Shown here piece after piece: positions 21,270 through 32,882 of a DNA stretch of 64,000 bases. Below the pieces are notes generated by a model that searched no databases, had not been told where the DNA came from, and saw nothing but the letters and a program-made list of their open reading frames with translations. How positions within the stretch are numbered: the first letter of the stretch is position 1; each line of letters begins with the position of its first letter. The position numbers and the translations under genes are program-made. This DNA comes from Macrothele yani (taxonomy: Eukaryota > Arthropoda > Arachnida > Araneae > Macrothelidae): assembly GCA_039090855.1 (NCBI GenBank), contig CM077027.1, positions 103,768,424 through 103,832,423 of the forward strand, read 5' to 3'.

Positions 21270-23640
21270 CGATGCAGATGATGTCGATTTCAAAAATACG
21301 TTTTATTCCGCATATTTGCTTCTAAACATCCGATTGAAAAAAATCTTTTATCTTTCGATTCCATTTATGTTGAAGAGTATTTTGGATATAGTTTCTTTTT
21401 CAAATTACGCATAGATTTTCCGCTAGGGGCGTAAAAGTAAATTGCATTTTTTCCGATAACTCTTCTTCTAAAACTCTGATTTGAATTTTTTTTCAGCGGA
21501 TACATCTCCTGATGCACAATCTTTTGCATATAATTTCGAATTTTTGGTAAAGAATACTTTGGCCACCAGAGGACGTAAGTGTTAATTTTCGCTTCTGATG
21601 TATTTGCCATAAAATCTGAGCTTCTAAAATATCATTTGAAAAATTTTTTTCATGGACTGATACCGCTCGCATCGATAAACCTTTTCGGGATATTTTCTTC
21701 CTAAAATATTCCACAGTTTCTCCGCCAGGGGGCGTAGATGTGTATTTTATTTTTGTCAATATCTCGACTTCTAGGAGTCCGATTTAAAAAATTCCTTCTT
21801 TGTTGGATAGTATTTTCCGTGTGACATGTTTTTCATATAATTTCAAAATTTTCAAGTAATTCATAGACTTTCCGCTATGTAAGGGTAAATTGCATTTCCC
21901 CCTATATCTCTGCTTCTAAATCTCCGATCTGAAAAATTCTTTCTGCACCGGATACAACTCCTGATGGGAAATCGTTTGCACATAAATTTCTAATTTTTGT
22001 AAAAAAATGGTTTGGCCACCAGGGGGCGTAAACCTTAATTTCCGCTTCTGATGTATTTGCAGCAAAATATGAGCTTCTAAATTCTCGATTGAAAATAACG
22101 TCGTTTGTAGACCGATATTACTCATGCCGACAAACTTTTTAGAAACATTTTCTTCTTATAATAGTGCACGGTTTCTATGCAAGGGGCGTAGATGTATATC
22201 TTATTTTTATCAATATCTCGACTTCTAGGAGTCCGAATGGAAAAATTCCTTCTTTGTTGGATAGTGTTTTCCATGTCGCATGTTTTTCATATAATTTCAA
22301 AATTTTCACATAATTCATAGACTTTCCGCTGGGGGCGTAAAGGTAAATTGTGTTTCCCTTTATATCTCTGCTTCTAAATCTCCAATCTGAAAAATTCTTT
22401 CTGCACCGGATACAGCTCCTGATGGGAAATCGTTTGCACGTAATTTTCTAATTTTTGTAAAAAAATGGTTTGGCCACCAGGGGCGTAAACCTTAATTTCC
22501 GCTTCTGATGTATTTGCAGCAAAATATGAGCTAAATTCTCGATTGAAAATAACATTATTTGTAGACCAATACTACTCATGTCGGCAAACCTTTTAGAAAC
22601 ATTTTCTTCTTAAAATAGTGCACAGTTTCTACGCCAAGGGGCGTAGATGTATATCTTATTTTTGTCAATATCTCAACTTCTAAGAGTCCGATTTAAAAAG
22701 TTATTTCTTTGATGGATAGTGTTTCTAGTGTGACAGGTTTTTCCTATAAATTCAAAATTTTCAAGTAATTCATAGACTTTCCGCTAGGGGCGTAAAGGTA
22801 AATTGCGTTTCCCTCTATATCTCTGCTTCTAAATCTCCGATCTGAAAAATTCTTTCTGCACCGGATACAGCTCCTGATAGGAAATCGTTTGCACATAATT
22901 TCAAATTTTTGTAAAAAATTGTTTGGCCACCAGGTGGCGTAAGTCTTAATTTCCGCTTCTGATGTATTTGCAGCAAAATATGAGCTTCTAAAATCTCGAT
23001 TGAAAAAAAGTCTTTTGTGGACCGATACTACTCATGTCAACAAACATTTTAGGAACATTTTCTTCTTGAAATAATGCATGGTTTCTACACCAGCGGCGTA
23101 GATGTATATCTTATTTTTGTCAATATCTGTACTTCTAAAAGTTCGATTTTAAAAATTCCTTCTTTGCTGGATAGTGTTTCTGATGCGAAATGTTTTTCCA
23201 ATAAATTCAAAATTTTCAAGTAAATCATAGACTTTCCGCTAGGGCGCACAATGGTAAATTGCGTTTTCTTCTCCTAAAACTCCAATTTACAAAATTCTTC
23301 CTGTATCGCATACAAGACCTGACGGAAAATATTTTTCACATAATTTCTAACGTTTGGTAAAGAATGGTTTGGCCACCAGGGGTCACAAGTGTTAATTTCT
23401 ACTTCTGATGTATTTGTAGCAAAATCTTGGCTCCTGAAAACTCGACTAAAATTTTTTTTCTTGGACCGATACCGCTCATATGGATAAACCTTTTTTGAAT
23501 ACTTTCTTTTTAAAATAATGCATGGTTTTCCCACCGGGGGACGTAAAGTCACATCTTATTTTTGTCGATAACTCTGTTTCTAAGAGTTCGTAAGCTCACG
23601 ATTCCGTTTACAGCAATATCTGAGGGATTAAAGACCCGAT
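21270..23640. repeat. Satellite block of about 150-bp monomers in 453-bp higher-order units
   Basis: A core resembling CCRCYAGGGGGCGT recurs at 21420, 21563, 21722, 21872, 22016, 22176, 22326, 22474, 22631, 22791, 22927, 23087, 23236, 23373 and 23531, with spacings of 136 to 160. Three monomer types alternate: one with GGCCACCAGG, one with GCGTAGATGT and one with CGTAAAGGTAAATTG. The same type therefore returns about every 453 bases. Each monomer also has CTTCTAAA..TCCGAT..GAAAAATTC. A second block is at 62050-62860. There is no coding capacity. Confidence 0.93.
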
Positions 23641-23836
23641 TGAAAAACTTCTTTCTTCCGTCAGATACTATTGTTTTCCATACCGGTTCCATTGACTTTG
23701 AATAGCTTTGATAAATTTAATTTGCGTCAGAACGGATTCAAAAGACGTGCTTATTACACCTGAAAATTTGGTGATTGTTTTTCTACCTGCCCAGGCAATA
23801 ATTTGCATGCCCCAGGCATGGCGTTTTTCACCCCTG

Positions 23837-24760
23837 ATGGCTGATGTCATTCAGAATCCTTCCAGAGTTGACCAGCGAGCATTGATTAAAATTTTAACAG
23901 CGGAAGGGTGTAAATCAGTTTAAATCCATCAAAGAATGTGTGTGGATTATGGTGAGAAATGTGTGTCAAAAATAACAGTTACTGATTGGGCATGAATGTT
24001 TCAGGAAGGGCATGGAGAAATAAAAGATTTGCCGCATCCAGGTCAAGTGCATATTGTTGCAACTGACAAAGCCATACCCCATATTGATGAAGCCTTATAG
24101 TCGGACAGTGGAAGGAGCTTATGTTCACCAGCAAACAAATTCAACTGATACCTCAGTTGTTGCCAGACCAACATAAATAACAATGAATGGATTTAAATTG
24201 GGAACACTTGCTGCATTACCAAGCCAGGATGATGATTTTTAGCTGCAAATCGTGGCCAATGATGAAACATGGTGACACCATTTTGAATCGTCTAGCAAAT
24301 CTGCGAGTATGCAGTGGAAGCATTCCTGATCACCAAAACCCCCAAAATTCAAGACACAAGTTTCTGCCAGTAAGATTACACTAACCAATTTTTTTTTTTA
24401 AACCACCGAAACCTTTATTGTTAAAGTTCAAAAAGGCATGGGGTTACAATCAGCATCCAGCGCTACACGGCGACACTCGACAGTCTGCATAAAACCATAA
24501 AGAAGTGACCCAGAACGCTTTTGTGTGGAGGGATTATTCTTTATGACAGTGCATGTCTGCATATTTCCTAAAGTGTTCAGAATGCATTTGCAAGGAAAAG
24601 GTAAAATTTTCTTGCCTACCCAGCTTATAACCCCCATTTGTCACCATGTGACTTTCATTTGTTTGGACCTTTAAAAAAAGCTCTAAAGGGGCACTGATTA
24701 GACTGCACAATGATGACATATAAAGGCTGTGGTGTTCAAATGGTTCAAGGAGTAGCTAAA
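23837..24760 (+). pseudogene. Mariner transposase, heavily decayed (SETMAR/GVQW3-like)
   Basis: The N-terminal part reads DQRALIKILTAEGCKSV, then IHQRMCVDYGEKCVSK (about 23872-23980). The middle part has IVANDETW (about 24248-24271, first Asp). The late part has CDFHLFGPLKKALKG near 24647-24690 (third catalytic region). Stops and shifts are frequent, and 24385-24640 looks inserted or rearranged. The start codon region is the one interrupted by the 7.3-kb insertion. Confidence 0.75.
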
Positions 24761-24782
24761 GTGTTTTTTCTCAGATGGCATC

Positions 24783-25260
24783 CGGGTCATTCTATATCAA
24801 GTGAACACCAATTTATGAAAAAAAATTTATCTCACATTTTATGATTTCTTTCAAATTTGGCTCATCTATTGTACCCCTTAAGGTAATTAAAAATCCAAAT
24901 TTTTAGATTTTTATTGCCTTTAGTTTTTCAATTATAGAACTTTAATTTTTTTTTTAAATCACATATTTTTGTTGATGCTTGAACACAAAATTGACCATAA
25001 CTCATCACCAAACAGAGCTAGAAAGGTCGTATGGTAAAAAACATTTTGCATCATTTTGAATGGGCTTTCATATGATATGCATCATGATTAATTTTATGAA
25101 AGTTTTAATTTCAAGGTCATTTAAAAGTTTTAAAATTCGGATTTCTCTTATGATTTAAAATTTTCAAAAATTCTTTCATATATTATTGCCTTTATTTATG
25201 CTACATTTCAAGCTGGGATCTCAATGGGATCATATTTTTTCTAATTTTTGAATATATTTT
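24783..25260 (+). repeat. Non-coding copy 2 of the unnamed transposon's 3' end
   Basis: It begins GGGTCATTCTATATCAAGTGA and runs through CCATAACTCATCACC, GGGCTTTCATATGATATGC and GGGATCTCAATGGGATCAT. The same order is found inverted at 32385-32878 and, more diverged, at 11184-11660 next to the coding copy. The far end is not clear. Confidence 0.75.
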
Positions 25261-25990
25261 GACATGTCGAAAAATGAATATTTTTCGGATTCAGGCATTA
25301 CAGAATGGCTTTAAGTGTGGTTTAAGCCATCACAAAGCACATTTTCTATAGCTCTAATGTAATTCAATTCTAAAATATCCTACAATAAGACTTAACTACA
25401 ATTAAACATTAATCATTTATGTATTGAAATAAAATCTTGTGTGAAATGACTGCGAAGACTAGATTTCGAATGTGTGAACCTGTGTGTGCAATTTTGAATG
25501 TGTATGGACAGGTACATAAAGAACTGTACAGTAACTACAGCCCTATCCAGAGAAGTCCAGCTCAAGTCCGCTACTCCTATGTGGGATGACGTAAAGAAAT
25601 TAGCCTCCTACTCCACCCCAAAATCTACCGCCATTCGCGAAACTTTAGAGATCATCACCAACAGTAAATCATGCAATGACAGCCTCTCGCTGGAGTTGCC
25701 ACGGGTTTTGGAACCAGTTCTTCAAATAATGAAAGCATTTCGTTTCCTTCTATGATTCCGCATGTTAACGAGCATGACGCCTCGAGTCTTTAGATGAATA
25801 ATTACTTAGCACCTGCTCGTTTATTGTCAAGTCAAGTCACCACATTCAAATTGTTGAAGCGTTCTATTATTCAGTTTGCAGTTTGTTGTCTACCTTCCTT
25901 GAGAAAGCCATCTGGTTGATGTGCGAAAGCTTGGAAACCTTGATTTATATTCTACGCCAAGAAATTTGGATTCTAATATAGTTATACTAT
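25261..25990. other. No gene recognised
   Basis: An 85-residue open frame at 25498-25755 contains VQLKSATPMWDDVKKL and looks more protein-like than its surroundings. I cannot place it in a family. It could be a transposon fragment or a stray exon. No splice sites were convincing. Confidence 0.3.
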
Positions 25991-26631
25991 TTTAAATGCA
26001 TTAAGAAAGTTCGATATGGAAATAAACCGTATAGATTCTCTTTTCTTCGTTTACTGTAAAGAAAAAGCGTTTTAGTGATTACGTAATTCTGAATAAAAAT
26101 GTAATAACTTTTCTTTATCGCTTTAATTTCTGAGTGCATGATTTTTTTGTAAACAGCTCCATACTTTTTTTGTGCACTGTTAATGTAAACCAAAGCTCTC
26201 CGTCTTCCGAAGTGGGATATCATCGTAACTTGTGTCATTGCTTTGTTTCGAGTTACGAGTTTTGGCTGTAACGCCATAGCCTCGGTCTGCTACGGGTAGC
26301 ACAGGTAGCTATCTCGGAACCCATTCTTCTTTTTTTTTTTTTTTAACCTTTTAGGGAGTGAAGATGGGGGCCTGGAATGGCAAGGGAAAATGTTTTTTTT
26401 TTTTCTTCAAATCGTAGAGAAGCGTGCAAACCCGATTTGTTTTAATGCAACTATATATTTCTTTCATTATCTGACACTAGCACCCTTAACGCTTCAAAGA
26501 GAGGACAAGGTACAAGGGTTTTTTTTAAAAGTAAATTTATGATGGTAAGATTACATAAACAATATGTGTTGATTTCTGGAACTCCTTTCCAGAGGTTGGC
26601 ATTTTGGCATATATTTATACAGCTCTGTATA

Positions 26632-26633
<2 letters not shown>

Positions 26634-26699
<66 letters not shown>

Positions 26700-26721
26700 T
26701 GTGTGTGTGTGTGTGTGTGTG
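26634..26721. repeat. (TG)n(AG)n(TG)n microsatellite
   Basis: Three adjacent dinucleotide blocks. The equivalent site in the sister hAT copy (about 35806-35876) is (TC)n(TG)n. Confidence 0.95.
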
Positions 26722-27419
26722 AATTATTTATTAGAAAGCTAAAAATACTTTTCTTCATAATTTTTAAGTATTTATAATGCACTCATAAATTGACTTTTGC
26801 ACCCTATTTTCTTCTTGATTTTTGAAATATCTTCTGGATGTTTTTAAGCAGTTTTCTAGATTTTCGCTAAAATTAGTTTGCAGGTATGCAATTAGGAAAT
26901 TCACTTCCTTCATCAACTCTATTATTTTTAGCACCCAGACTTATGCTAAAGCAAGCAGATCTTTGAAGTTGAACGGTTGTTTCATTTTTTTTTCCGTAAA
27001 ACGGTGTCGTAACACAGTAGAAGGAACAAGAGAGATTGAGAGTGTCACCATTCTTTGGTGTCATCTCCTGCCCTGTCAGACATGCCATCTTTTGTCCCAC
27101 TGGACTTCGGATGCCAATACCCATGACCGTGATGGTCACAGGTGTGCTATCTTTGTCCCACTGGACTTTGGGTTCCATGCGGCTTGTTGAGAAGCACGTG
27201 TTACTTGGCTGTTCTGATGCTTTGGAAAGATTCCGACTGTGATAATAAAAAATTATAACCAGCTTCATGCGACTTAAAAAATATTTGGTGCTATTTGCTT
27301 CAAATTAAAAGTGCTTGACTTCCTCAGCTCACTTCGAGGCACAGTTCTTTCATGCTCAAGTTGTTTTTATGATGGAACAAAAGAGTCTGCTTTCATTTTT
27401 TCAGAAGTGACTGCCATTT

Positions 27420-29470
27420 GGAACTCCACAAAATAATGACAAAGGCCAAATTGAACAAGTGCCTCAGGAAAACAAACTTGGATTGCCTTTTCAAAAGACT
27501 ACAAGTGAAAATAAGAAAGATGGCAAGAGAAAATTTCAGAAAAAATGGTATGAAGAAATTCCATGGTTAGTGTTTGAAAATGATAAAGCTTCATGCAAAA
27601 TATGCTCAAAATATCCCAATATTTCAGATAAAAACTCAAAATTTGTTTGCATTTCCAGTGGCTTTTCAAAAAGATACACCAGCTATCAAAGAGGCACAGA
27701 AACTGCATTGAACATGATCTTGCTGTAGAAAAACCAGAATGTGCACCTAAGCAGTGTGTCACAAAAAGATGGATGAAAAAATGTGTAACCATCTTGAAAA
27801 GCTCTTCAACACTGCTTATTATGTGGCAAAATATAATAAGCCATTTACAAAAATCTGGTTGTGTTATTAAATAAATTTGATGTAAATGTGAGTCTTGAAC
27901 AATATCAGAATGATATGAAGTGTAAAGAATTCATATCAAATATTACAGATGAGGTTAAGCAAGAACTAATTGCAGAATAACAGTGTAACCATGCAACTAG
28001 TCTTCTTGATGCATCAACTGATAAGTCCACAGTAGAAGAGTTACTTATTTATATTTGCTATGTCAAAGACAAAGAGAAAAAAGTGTTCCTGTCAGTAGTA
28101 CCTCTTCAGTCATCTACTGCTGAAGGGTACTACAAGGTCTTGGATGAAGAAATGAGAAATTTGGGAATTGGTTCGTTAGAAGAACAGTGGTTGGTCGGAC
28201 TTGGTACAGATGGCGCTGCTAATATGATTGGGAAAGAAAATGGACTAACTACAAAAATAAAGAGAAACATCCCTAATGTTGTTTCCCAACACTGTTGCTT
28301 ACAAATTAAATTTGAGTGTTCTGAGCTCAATAAAAAATGTAAAATATATAGATGAATTAGATACTACTCTCAAAAACCTATACATGTTTTACTGGAACTC
28401 GCCTAAACGAATGGGACAGTTAAACAGTATTGTTAAAGTTCTGGAGTCAAAGCTTCTGAAATTTCAGTATCTACACAAGGTTCGATGGGTTTCAAACAAA
28501 GTTGTTGCTCTTACTGCATGAGTAAAGAATTATAATGTAGTTATAGCTCATTTAGAAAATGTATCAAATGAGAAGGGGGATGCTGCTGTTGTAGCCAGAG
28601 GAATTGTAAAAAAATATATTAAAAGTTTCAGATTTGTTGCAAAGCTGTACTTTTTACTGGATTTTTTGTTGATATTTAAAGAAGTTTCATTGATTTTTCA
28701 AAAAGAGCAGTTTCCTTTAAGCCAACTTGAGCTACACATTAAAAGATTACTAAGTGAACTTAAGAACTTGAAATCTAGGCCTGCCTGATATGAAAGCCAG
28801 TTCACAAATGTGACCAATTATCAGTGGAAACTACTTGGGCATTCAACTTACAAACATTGACAGTAAAAGCTTTGAGTCAGACAAGAACAAAATGATCAGC
28901 GATGGGATAAGGTGCTTTCAGGAACGATTTTTAGAGTCTGAGACTATTTTACAGAAAGCTTCTTCAGTGTTCGACAGCTTTGTCTGGCCAGAAGAAAAGC
29001 TGGAAGATTTTGGGAAAAGTGAAATTGAAGTTCTTGCCAAGCACTTTCAAAGACATCTTTCCTCCCATAATAAAACCTCGTGGGAAACTAAAATGAAGTC
29101 TCTAATGAGTGAGTAGTACGAATCTAAAGTTTTAGGGCGAGGTTTGCAGTTTGCAGATTTAGTCCAAAAACATTATCTTAACCAAGAGAGATTTCCAGTT
29201 CTTGGCCACTTACTAAAAATTGTTACAGTTCTACCAACATGTACTGCATCATGTGAATGTGGTTTCAGTCACATGAATTTGATAAAAACAAACAACAGAG
29301 CATCCATGGAAGCATCAACTTTGAATGATCTCATGATGATTCATTTGAATGGCCGTCCACTTAAAGACTATAAACCACAGAAAGCTATTGATAGGTGGTT
29401 CTTTGGATCCAAAAAATGTAGACGCACACAAGGACATATGCCAGTAATTTTAAGAAGCAGAAATTAGGAA
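27420..29470 (+). pseudogene. hAT transposase, ZNF862-like, copy 2
   Basis: Fragments in order: a BED/TTF-type start KRKFQKKWYEEIPWLVFEN with CKICSKYP (about 27513-27620); a region around STAEGYYKVLDEEM (about 28105); LVGLGTDGAANMIGKENGL (about 28192-28248), the catalytic Asp block; LNLSVLSSIKNV (about 28306-28340); HKVRWVSNKV; KYPVL-type spacer; and the C-terminal dimerisation block TASCECGFSHMNLIKTNNR (about 29241-29297). At least six frame changes or stops occur. The encoded family cuts and pastes hAT DNA. Confidence 0.82.
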
Positions 29471-30036
29471 ACACAGAATGAAGAACTACATCGGAAATAG
29501 AATGTTAAGAGGAATTATTTTTTTCCTCTAGCGGGATGTCCTTTAGTAAGGCATACTACTACTGCACAAACATTTGAGAATGCGTTAACGCAATTTTCAT
29601 TTACAGTTTCTTGAACCTTGATTATGAGACAAATTCTTATTGACATTTTTCAAAATCTCTATTAACTGTGAACATTTGAAGTTACCAAATGTAACATCTG
29701 AATTCACCATATATATTACTATATTAGCTATTACTCTTTCTCAATCAATACAATAAAAACTTATGCTTTTTTGAAAATGCCCAGTTAACAAAATGTGCCC
29801 CACAAAGTTCAAGAGATGAGACCAGACCACCACCCCAGTTTTTCTTGCAGAATTGTATTTAGTCCTGATCAGTATGCTGTACTTTTTTTAGTTAATGTGA
29901 GAATATGGAAAGTGTAACTTTGGACGCAAACATTTCAACTTATGTATATTGTTGTACAAATTCTTATTAATATTTATTCAGCATGTTGGAAACATTCTAT
30001 GATCTCTTACTGAAATAGTACAGTCTACTTTATATA

Positions 30037-31458
30037 CACTGGCGGAAAGTGAAAAAAGAACACCAAGAAGGAATTGGCGGACGATCATGAAATTTACATA
30101 TGTTAATGGGGTCGAGTTTACGTAGGTGTGATGTTAATTTCGGGACCAACTGGTGAGCGCTTATGCCACAGCACGGCATAATCTGCAAATTATTGTCGGT
30201 GGTATTTAAGGAGTACGGCGAAGTGAATGTAATCAGTCGTCCGCGTACGGACACGTGCAAAGACCCTGAAGAAGCTGCAATGCCTGGACATGGAAGACGT
30301 GTACAATTTCAGCAGTTATCGGACTTTGAGCGAGGTCATCTAGTCGCACTCCGCGAGGCCGGGTGGTCGTATTGCGGAGTGAATTGGACGGGAAGTATCG
30401 GTGGTGGTACGATGGTGGCGTAGATGGTCCGAGGAACATTCCCACAAGAGAAGACGTGGAACCGGGAGTCGCAGACGGACTGTGAGCGGACCAATCGACG
30501 CATAAGATGAGCGGCGTTGTCAAGCAGAACATCCACTGCAACGCAAATCTGAGCTGCCGTTGCTCCTGAGGTGACGGTGCAATTAATCCGCAACCGTCTA
30601 CTGGATGCAGGACTACGTGCACGTGTGCCTCTGGCATGTGTACCTCTGACTCCAGCCCACCGTCAGGAACAGCTGCAATGGTGTAGCCAACGTCTGCACT
30701 GGAGAACGCATTGGCGATCTGTTGTGTTCAGCGATGAAAGCAGATTCTGCTTGGGAGCCTCCGATGGCCATATGTGTGTTCGCAGACGCACAGGGCAGCG
30801 TCTCCACCCTTCTTACATCCGCCAGTGACACACAGGGCCTACACCTGGTCTCCTGGTGTGGGGAGCGATCAGCTATTGCTCCCGTACACAACTAGTGTTT
30901 GTACCGGGTACGTTAAACAGCACCTCCTACATCAACAACATCATTCAGCCTGTTGTTGTGCCACTTGTAAGGTCGGTCCATCATGGTGTTTTGCAGCAAG
31001 ATAACGCACGGCCACACACGGCACGTGCAACGCAACATGCACTTAAGGGTGTGAGACAACTTCCATGGCCTGCACGTTCACCGGATTTGTCCCTTATTGA
31101 GCACGTGTCGGATTTTATGGGACAACGACTTATCCGGTCTCCACGGCCAGCCACTACCATCCCGGATTTACGCGTCCAGGTTGAGGATGCTTGGAACTCA
31201 ATACCCCAAACTTACATCCAACATCTGTACGACAGACTCCATGCCAGAATTGCACAGTGTGACACAGTTCATGGCGTTTCAACCTAGTACTAAACATGTT
31301 ACATGGAAATGTTATTTTTCAGTTTACCAGCAAATACAGCTGTATTTTGCCATAATGTTTTGATCACGTTATCCTCTGTATTCCGTTATTATGCTGTATA
31401 AATTTCGTTGGTATCAGACGTCTCCTTCTTGGTGTCCTTTTTTCACTTTCTGCCAGTG
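30037..31458 (+). mobile_element. Tc1 element inserted in hAT copy 2
   Basis: The inverted ends CACTGGCGGAAAGTGAAAA are mirrored at 31440-31458, with TA on both sides (30035-30036 and 31459-31460). The size is 1422 bp. The sister hAT copy is uninterrupted at about 48515-48525, giving an empty-site comparison. Confidence 0.95.
30280..31287 (+). pseudogene. Tc1 transposase (DD34E type), lightly damaged
   Basis: ATG at 30280 opens a helix-turn-helix region with LSDFERGHLVALREAGWSY. After a shift there are LTPAHRQEQLQWC (about 30646-30686), VVFSDESRF (about 30724-30750, first Asp), VWGAISY, LQQDNARPHTA (about 30993-31025, second Asp) and WPARSPDLSLIEHV (about 31069-31110, Glu). The C-terminus ends at 31287. 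Only a few stops or shifts separate it from a full frame of about 340 residues. Confidence 0.88.
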
Positions 31459-31531
31459 TAATTTCTGATTTCCACATAAATAAATGTATGTATTTTATAT
31501 AAAAGCATATACAGTAATTTACACTTGTAAC

Positions 31532-31995
31532 TAGGGGTCCACAAATATATGCCCTGGAAACTATGGTTTCAGCAGTTTTATTAGTATATCTTTTCTGCCA
31601 TGCAATGAGCTACAGGTAAAAAAAAAAAAAAATCTGTGCTACTGATCTATAACGAATCCTCAGTCTGTGAACAAATAACTTCATGTTTATGCAGTTTTTC
31701 CTTCCATTCGATTTTTTTCAATAATACTTTTGGGAATCTAGGGAAAAGGATGCAGGTGTTTCATGTCTGCACGCAAGACCTGTTCTTTTTGTATTTTACG
31801 AAAGGGACGGAAAATAAACAAATTCTGTAGACTATGATTTTTGTAAAACTTTTTTTTTTTTTTGATACGCTTGTTTTTGTCAAAAACAAAAGGGGGAGAA
31901 AAAAAAGACCTTCTGGAACTAACAATTATTTCTGGAGGTATGAAAGTTTAGCTTCTCCCACACTTTTTATGCTGGAAGAAGCGCATTAACAGTGA

Positions 31996-32040
<45 letters not shown>

Positions 32041-32097
32041 GGGGGGGGAATATTTTTCCTCGGGCCTACCAGATCTTTTTCAATTAGTGGAGGCCTG
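31532..32097. repeat. Right-end module of hAT copy 2, resembling the family's left end
   Basis: It starts TAGGGGTCCACAAATAT and continues with ACTATGGTTTCAGCAGTTTT. This resembles the true left terminus of the sister copy (CAGGGCTCCACAAATGCGG with ACTATAGTTTCAGCAGTTTT, 34963-35042). The same module is at 48590-49096. It includes a (TG)n run (about 32001-32033). Confidence 0.7.
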
Positions 32098-32384
32098 GTT
32101 GTAAACAAGTATTATAAGAAATAAAACTATTGTTTTACTACTAACTCCTTTGTATCCTGTGATAAATGTAAATATTTTAGAAATGATAAATTCAAAATAT
32201 ATACTATGTTGCTTGTTTTTATTTTGCATTATGTTCATAATACAGTACTGTTAATATTTTCTTTAACTGAAATAGGTATATATTCCATATATACATAATT
32301 TTTTTCCATTTTGTGCCTAATAGGAACTAGATAGGACATGGTCTTGACTTTAATCATTGCCCGATTTTGAAAATATTAATTTCT

Positions 32385-32878
32385 CAACAAAACAAAATGT
32401 GTTCGAAAAAATAAAAATAAAATGATCCCATTGAGATCCCAACTTAAAATTTGGCATATAAATAAAGACAAAATATGCAAGAATTTTTGAGATTTTTTAA
32501 TCTCATTTAAAAAGTTCTAAAAATGTAAATTAAAAGAAATTTACATTTTTAAAACTTTTTAAATGACCTTGAAATTAAAACTTTCATAAAATTAGTCATG
32601 ATGTATATCATATGAAAGCCCATGAAAAATGCTGCAAAATGTTTTTTACCAGACCTTTCTAGCTCTGGTGATGAGTTATGGTCAATTTTGTGTTCAAGTG
32701 TCAAAAAAATAAATGTTTTTTATTTTAATTTTAAAGTCCTATAACTAAAAAATCTAAAGAGATAAAAATCTGAAAATTTGGATTTTTAATTACCTTTAGG
32801 GGTGCAATAGATGAGCCAAATTTGAAAGAAATAAAAAAAATATGAGGTAAAATGCCTTGGATCACTTTATATAGAATG
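32385..32878 (-). repeat. Non-coding copy 3 of the unnamed transposon's 3' end
   Basis: Inverted relative to 24783-25260. It ends ATATAGAATGACCC at about 32869-32882 and contains ATGATCCCATTGAGATCCC near 32421. Similarity to copy 2 is high over the whole length. Confidence 0.78.
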
Positions 32879-32882
32879 ACCC

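Larger units (their letters stand above)
16567..23836. mobile_element. Large hAT-like insertion (CAGGGGTT ends) inside the mariner
   Basis: The left end CAGGGGTTAAAAAATATTTC is matched by an inverted right end finishing TTTTTCACCCCTG. Both ends carry subterminal TGCCCAG/CTGGGCA and ACCTGCCCAGG blocks. A shorter element with related ends lies at 52899-53555. The flanking direct repeat is ATGGCT, 6 bp rather than the usual hAT 8. No transposase is recognisable inside. The contents are another repeat with CTAGCC ends, an ORF1-only LINE and a satellite block. Whether all of it moved as one unit cannot be told. Confidence 0.6.
25996..32097 (+). mobile_element. hAT element, copy 2 (ZNF862-like), left end missing
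   Basis: It aligns along its length with the complete copy at 34963-49096, starting at TGCATTAAG (25996). About 430 bases of the left end are lost. The right end, AATTAGTGGAGGCCTG at 32097, matches the other copy. A Tc1 is inserted at 30037-31458. A (TG)n(AG)n(TG)n run (26634-26721) sits where the other copy has (TC)n(TG)n. Confidence 0.88.

Noticed and set aside
21270..23640. CRISPR-like array
   Set aside because: Repeats are about 150 bp with no unique spacers of constant size. This is eukaryotic satellite DNA.
25498..25755. 85-codon frame as a host exon
   Set aside because: Plausible composition but no convincing splice sites and no family recognised. Kept only as an unexplained stretch.
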